A stretch of DNA of 14,018 bases, from contig PMAM01000109.1 in assembly GCA_003152595.1 (NCBI GenBank), positions 3,654 to 17,671 on the forward strand, read 5' to 3'. The notes below the pieces were generated by a model that had not been told where the DNA came from, did not search any database, and was given only the letters and a program-made list of their open reading frames with translations. Both the position numbers and the translations under genes were made by a program. The stretch is from Acidobacterium sp. GTDB lineage: Bacteria; Acidobacteriota; Terriglobia; Terriglobales; Acidobacteriaceae. How positions within the stretch are numbered: the first letter of the stretch is position 1; each line of letters starts with the position of its first letter. Below are positions 13,504 through 14,018 of the stretch, piece after piece.

Positions 13504-14018
13504 ATGAAGATCCCGCCGCTTTTCGTTCTTGCTCATCCGAAGGACAACGTCGCCATTGTGGTGAATGAGGGCGGATTGCCCGCGGGCAGCCGGTTTGCAT
13601 CGGGCCTGGTCCTCGAAGAGGCGGTGCCCGAGGCGCACAAGATTGCGCTGACGGATCTGGCGGCGGGCGATGCGATCGTGCGCTATGGCGAGGTGATCGG
13701 GCATGCGGAGCGAGCGCTGCGCGCGGGCTCGTGGGTACGCGATGAGCTGGTACGGATGCCGGCGGCGCCGGACCTGAGTGCGTTGCCGATCGCAACCGCG
13801 GTGCCGGAGCCGCTGCCGCCGCTCGAAGGGTACACCTTCGATGGATTCGTGAACGAAGATGGGTCGGTTGGGACGCGGAACATCCTGGGGATCACGACGA
13901 CGGTGCAGTGCGTGGCGGCGACCGTGGACTACGCAGTGCGGAGGATCAAGGCGGAGCTGCTGCCCCGGTATCCAAACGTCGATGACGTGATCGCGCTGAC
14001 CCACGGCTATGGATGCGG
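13504..14018 (+). CDS. garD: Galactarate dehydratase, N-terminal part (runs off window)
   Basis: First 171 codons of GarD, which dehydrates D-galactarate to 5-dehydro-4-deoxyglucarate, the same intermediate made by GudD. Start ATG 13504 has GGAAAGGAA (13487-13495) 8 bases upstream. The N-terminal SAF-like domain holds DNVAIVVNEGGLPAGSRF (14-31) and RYGEVIGHAERA (60-71). The linker PEPLPPLEGYTFDGF (101-115) and SVGTRNILGITTTVQC (121-136) follow, matching E. coli GarD (523 residues) closely. The window ends at THGYGC, aligned with the start of the catalytic domain. It is divergent from kdgD, with a 177-base shared intergenic region. UxaA-type altronate dehydratase is related, but the N-terminal domain and spacing fit GarD better. 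Confidence 0.9.
   Translation, partial: MKIPPLFVLAHPKDNVAIVVNEGGLPAGSRFASGLVLEEAVPEAHKIALTDLAAGDAIVRYGEVIGHAERALRAGSWVRDELVRMPAAPDLSALPIATAVPEPLPPLEGYTFDGFVNEDGSVGTRNILGITTTVQCVAATVDYAVRRIKAELLPRYPNVDDVIALTHGYGC

Noticed and set aside
1..14018. CRISPR arrays, rRNA genes, insertion sequences, integrase or transposase genes
   Set aside because: No regularly spaced repeats, rRNA-like segments, IS-type terminal repeats or recombinase motifs were seen on either strand.

Overview
The window is high-GC bacterial DNA from a Gram-negative (diderm) organism. It encodes a Tat-type Rieske protein, a lipoprotein and an outer-membrane beta-barrel. The mix of an alternative Rieske/cytochrome b complex, multihaem cytochromes and a sugar-acid catabolic cluster would fit Acidobacteriota (Terriglobia), but that is an impression from protein style and no marker gene here proves it.

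Layout. (1) 1-203 holds the tail of an unrecognised gene. (2) 204-652 is a long non-coding leader with a perfect TGTGA-N6-TCACA Crp/Fnr-type site at 351-366. (3) 653-9424 is a tight same-strand respiratory operon. In order it encodes a secreted cupredoxin with a TTR/CnaB-like domain, a 656-residue FAD/Fe-S NAD(P) oxidoreductase, a Rieske protein, a b6-type cytochrome b, an enlarged subunit IV, a membrane-anchored octahaem cytochrome c, an Ig-like/cytochrome c lipoprotein, and a Cyc2-like fused cytochrome-porin. (4) 9425-9707 is a convergent intergenic region packed with inverted and direct repeats. It ends in the 3' half of a tRNA-Cys(GCA) gene (9609-9653), the classic scar of a tRNA-targeted integrative element. 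(5) 9708-13326, minus strand, is kdgD-gudP-gudD. Divergently, garD starts at 13504 and runs off the window. Together these form a D-glucarate/D-galactarate uptake and dehydration regulon.

How the genes may work together. The respiratory operon has a route from the outer membrane (Cyc2-like porin) through periplasmic carriers (cytochrome c lipoprotein, cupredoxin, octahaem cytochrome) to a quinone-reactive Rieske/b complex, and on the cytoplasmic side to a flavin/Fe-S NAD(P) oxidoreductase. Its parts resemble the rus plus petI inventory of acidophilic Fe(II) oxidisers, packed into one operon with its own NAD(P)H-forming or NAD(P)H-oxidising enzyme. My main hypothesis is a self-contained extracellular electron uptake and uphill electron transfer module; the reverse direction is also possible. 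Because the displaced tRNA fragment reads rightward and the repeats lie on its left, this operon may sit on the element side of an island end, with the sugar-acid genes on the original chromosomal side.
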